Shown piece by piece: positions 5,618 to 6,583 of a stretch of DNA of 6,583 nt (position 1 is the first letter of the stretch; each line of letters opens with the position of its first letter). Where the stretch lies: contig JABAAA010000069.1 in the NCBI GenBank assembly GCA_014239005.1, positions 1 to 6,583 on the forward strand, read 5' to 3'. This DNA is from Alphaproteobacteria bacterium (GTDB lineage: Bacteria > Pseudomonadota > Alphaproteobacteria > JABAAW01). Below the pieces are notes generated by a model. The model had not been told where the DNA came from. It did no database searches and was given only the letters and a program-made list of their open reading frames with translations. The translations under genes were made by a program, and so were the position numbers.

Positions 5618-6409
5618 CTAGAAGACCGAGACAAGTTTTGCCGTTCGTCCGACCAGCTCTCCCGACAAGACCTTGTCGACGATCCTGTCTTCGTGGTGTC
5701 GATAGACAAGGACAAGGTGTTCGGGTCTCCAGTCGGCGCGTGTGAAAATTCTGCCGCTCGTGCCTTGTCGCCTTCCTCTGGGAAGGTGGGCAAAATCCAT
5801 GCGCGAGAGATGGCTTGCCAACGCTTCTGCATACTCGCTCACGGCACGCGCAGCCAGTCGATGCAGTCCGTCGCCCTTGACTAACGACACCGCGGTTTGA
5901 AAGACGATCGCTCCTCCGTCCAAATCGGAGGTGGTCTCGTGTAAGGTCATGCCGGTCATTTGCGGCTCCAGAAAGTAGCTCGGCCAAAAATGCGTGACAA
6001 CACCTCGATACTCCGGCGACAAGCCCCCGTGAGTGTTCCAAAAGGTCGCGCCAACCTCGTTCAAATACTCCACATCCAGCTTGTGACAGCCGTACGAGAT
6101 CACCAAGCGAGGACGCATTCGTTGGATAAAATCTTTGACCCTCGCCGTGTTGAGCTCCGAAGCCGCGACTTCGATGTGTTCGATTTTTCCCTCAAGGTTG
6201 TCGGCAAAACATTCTTCTTCGATCCTCTTGCGTTGCGCGAAGTGGTGTGTAAACAGCGATCGAAGATCGGCATTGATATCGGTAGGGCAGGGGGGAAGGA
6301 ATTGTTCTCTCGTTTCTCTGATCCAGCCCTTGACTTGTCCGGTTTTGTTTAACGTCGTTGCCAAAAATCTGTGGCGCGGATGGTCCCCCGTGATCAACAG
6401 GACGCTCAT
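5618..6409 (-). CDS. Formyltransferase-family protein (formyl-THF-dependent type)
   Basis: A 263-residue enzyme with a formyl-transferase Rossmann domain, related to methionyl-tRNA formyltransferase and to sugar N-formyltransferases. The start MSVLLITGDHPRHRFLA is typical of a stand-alone group. After the Rossmann part, RPRLVISYGCHKL (99-111) leads to the active-site region: N125-T-H127, GGLSPEYRG (128-136, the counterpart of the SLLP-x-x-R-G loop) and TGMTLHETTSDLDGG (152-166) with D164. N125, H127 and D164 correspond to the Asn-His-Asp catalytic set of the family. It lacks the long C-terminal tRNA-binding domain of Fmt, so acting on a nucleotide-linked amino sugar or another small amine is more likely than initiator tRNA. 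The acceptor is not determined. Its ATG overlaps the stop of the preceding - strand gene as ATGA, so the two are likely co-translated. Confidence 0.82.
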   Translation of the reverse strand: MSVLLITGDHPRHRFLATTLNKTGQVKGWIRETREQFLPPCPTDINADLRSLFTHHFAQRKRIEEECFADNLEGKIEHIEVAASELNTARVKDFIQRMRPRLVISYGCHKLDVEYLNEVGATFWNTHGGLSPEYRGVVTHFWPSYFLEPQMTGMTLHETTSDLDGGAIVFQTAVSLVKGDGLHRLAARAVSEYAEALASHLSRMDFAHLPRGRRQGTSGRIFTRADWRPEHLVLVYRHHEDRIVDKVLSGELVGRTAKLVSVF

Positions 6410-6583
6410 GCCTTCTGCGCAGCGCTAATATCGAGCAAGGCGTGGCGTTCCAGTTCGCTCACCATTGCCTTGACAGCAAGGACGGATTCGTCAAGTTTGC
6501 AAGCCATGTCCAAGATCGTCATGCTGCCGTCCGACAAGGACAAAATTTTTAATAGCAGATCGAGCTGCGCTCGTTCGTCCTCG
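6406..6583 (-). CDS. C-terminal 58 codons of a protein ending in a winged-helix-like domain (truncated by window edge)
   Basis: Reading leftwards from base 6582, 58 sense codons run to a TGA at 6408-6406; the start lies beyond the right edge. The peptide has the helix-turn-helix pattern of a small winged helix: a first helix AQLDLLLKIL, SLSDGSMTILDMACKL, then ESVLAVKAMVSELERHALLDI. The 'L-S-D-G-S-x-x-I-L-D-M-A' stretch recalls the winged-helix tail (HTH_47 type) found at the end of DUF4910 aminopeptidase-like proteins, whose genes I recall beside formyltransferases in surface-sugar clusters. That assignment rests on recall of a short segment and is tentative; a small stand-alone regulator is the alternative. 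The ATGA overlap with the formyltransferase supports a shared transcript. Confidence 0.6.
   Translation of the reverse strand, partial: EDERAQLDLLLKILSLSDGSMTILDMACKLDESVLAVKAMVSELERHALLDISAAQKA

Noticed and set aside
5571..5630. Possible terminator between recO and the formyltransferase gene
   Set aside because: The inverted repeats have 5-6 base stems with loops above 20 bases and no T-run on either strand.
4818..6041. Long open frame of 407 codons on the - strand across recO and the formyltransferase end
   Set aside because: It crosses two well-supported genes, is Arg-rich with no domain, and looks like an antisense shadow.
6471..6476. ttgaca as a -35 promoter box
   Set aside because: It lies inside the minus-strand coding tail, and no -10 element follows at 16-18 bases.

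Overview
The window reads as ordinary chromosomal DNA of an alphaproteobacterium, most likely near the Rhodospirillales. The evidence is the family character of the proteins: a DsbB, a di-iron Coq7 hydroxylase and a RecO that all read like alphaproteobacterial members, a YqaA/DedA-like protein directly before dsbB, and a C-x3-C-tailed TPR protein of a type I associate with this class. The DNA is moderately GC-rich. No RNA gene, insertion sequence, CRISPR array or phage gene was found. No stretch above 300 bases lacks a gene, and the largest gap is about 50 bases.

Layout. Positions 3-5570 hold eight genes on the + strand, tightly packed: the C-terminal half of a YcaD-like MFS transporter (cut by the window edge), a YqaA-like VTT membrane protein, dsbB, coq7, an exported or anchored TPR protein, accA, a GNAT acetyltransferase and recO. 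YqaA/dsbB overlap by 4 bases (ATGA) and TPR/accA by 4 bases (GTGA); the other gaps are 10-51 bases. From 5618 to the right edge two genes run on the - strand, converging on recO: a formyltransferase-family enzyme and, overlapping it by 4 bases (ATGA), the last 58 codons of a protein ending in a winged-helix-like domain.

Functional logic. DsbB re-oxidises the periplasmic disulfide machinery using ubiquinone, and Coq7 performs a late hydroxylation in ubiquinone synthesis, so these neighbours share a cofactor. The TPR protein appears to be periplasmic and has a C-x3-C pair. AccA supplies half of the carboxyltransferase that makes malonyl-CoA, and RecO is a recombination mediator. The minus-strand pair looks like the end of a sugar or surface-glycan modification cluster continuing past the right edge.

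The most unusual feature is a recurrent sequence habit rather than a new system. Short in-frame tandem duplications of 6, 9 or 12 bases occur in weakly constrained parts of four genes: the MFS tail, the Coq7 N-terminus, the TPR N-terminus (two blocks) and a GNAT loop. 8- and 9-base duplications lie in the dsbB-coq7 gap. This suggests replication slippage tolerated only where the reading frame is kept. I see no convincing previously undescribed biological system.
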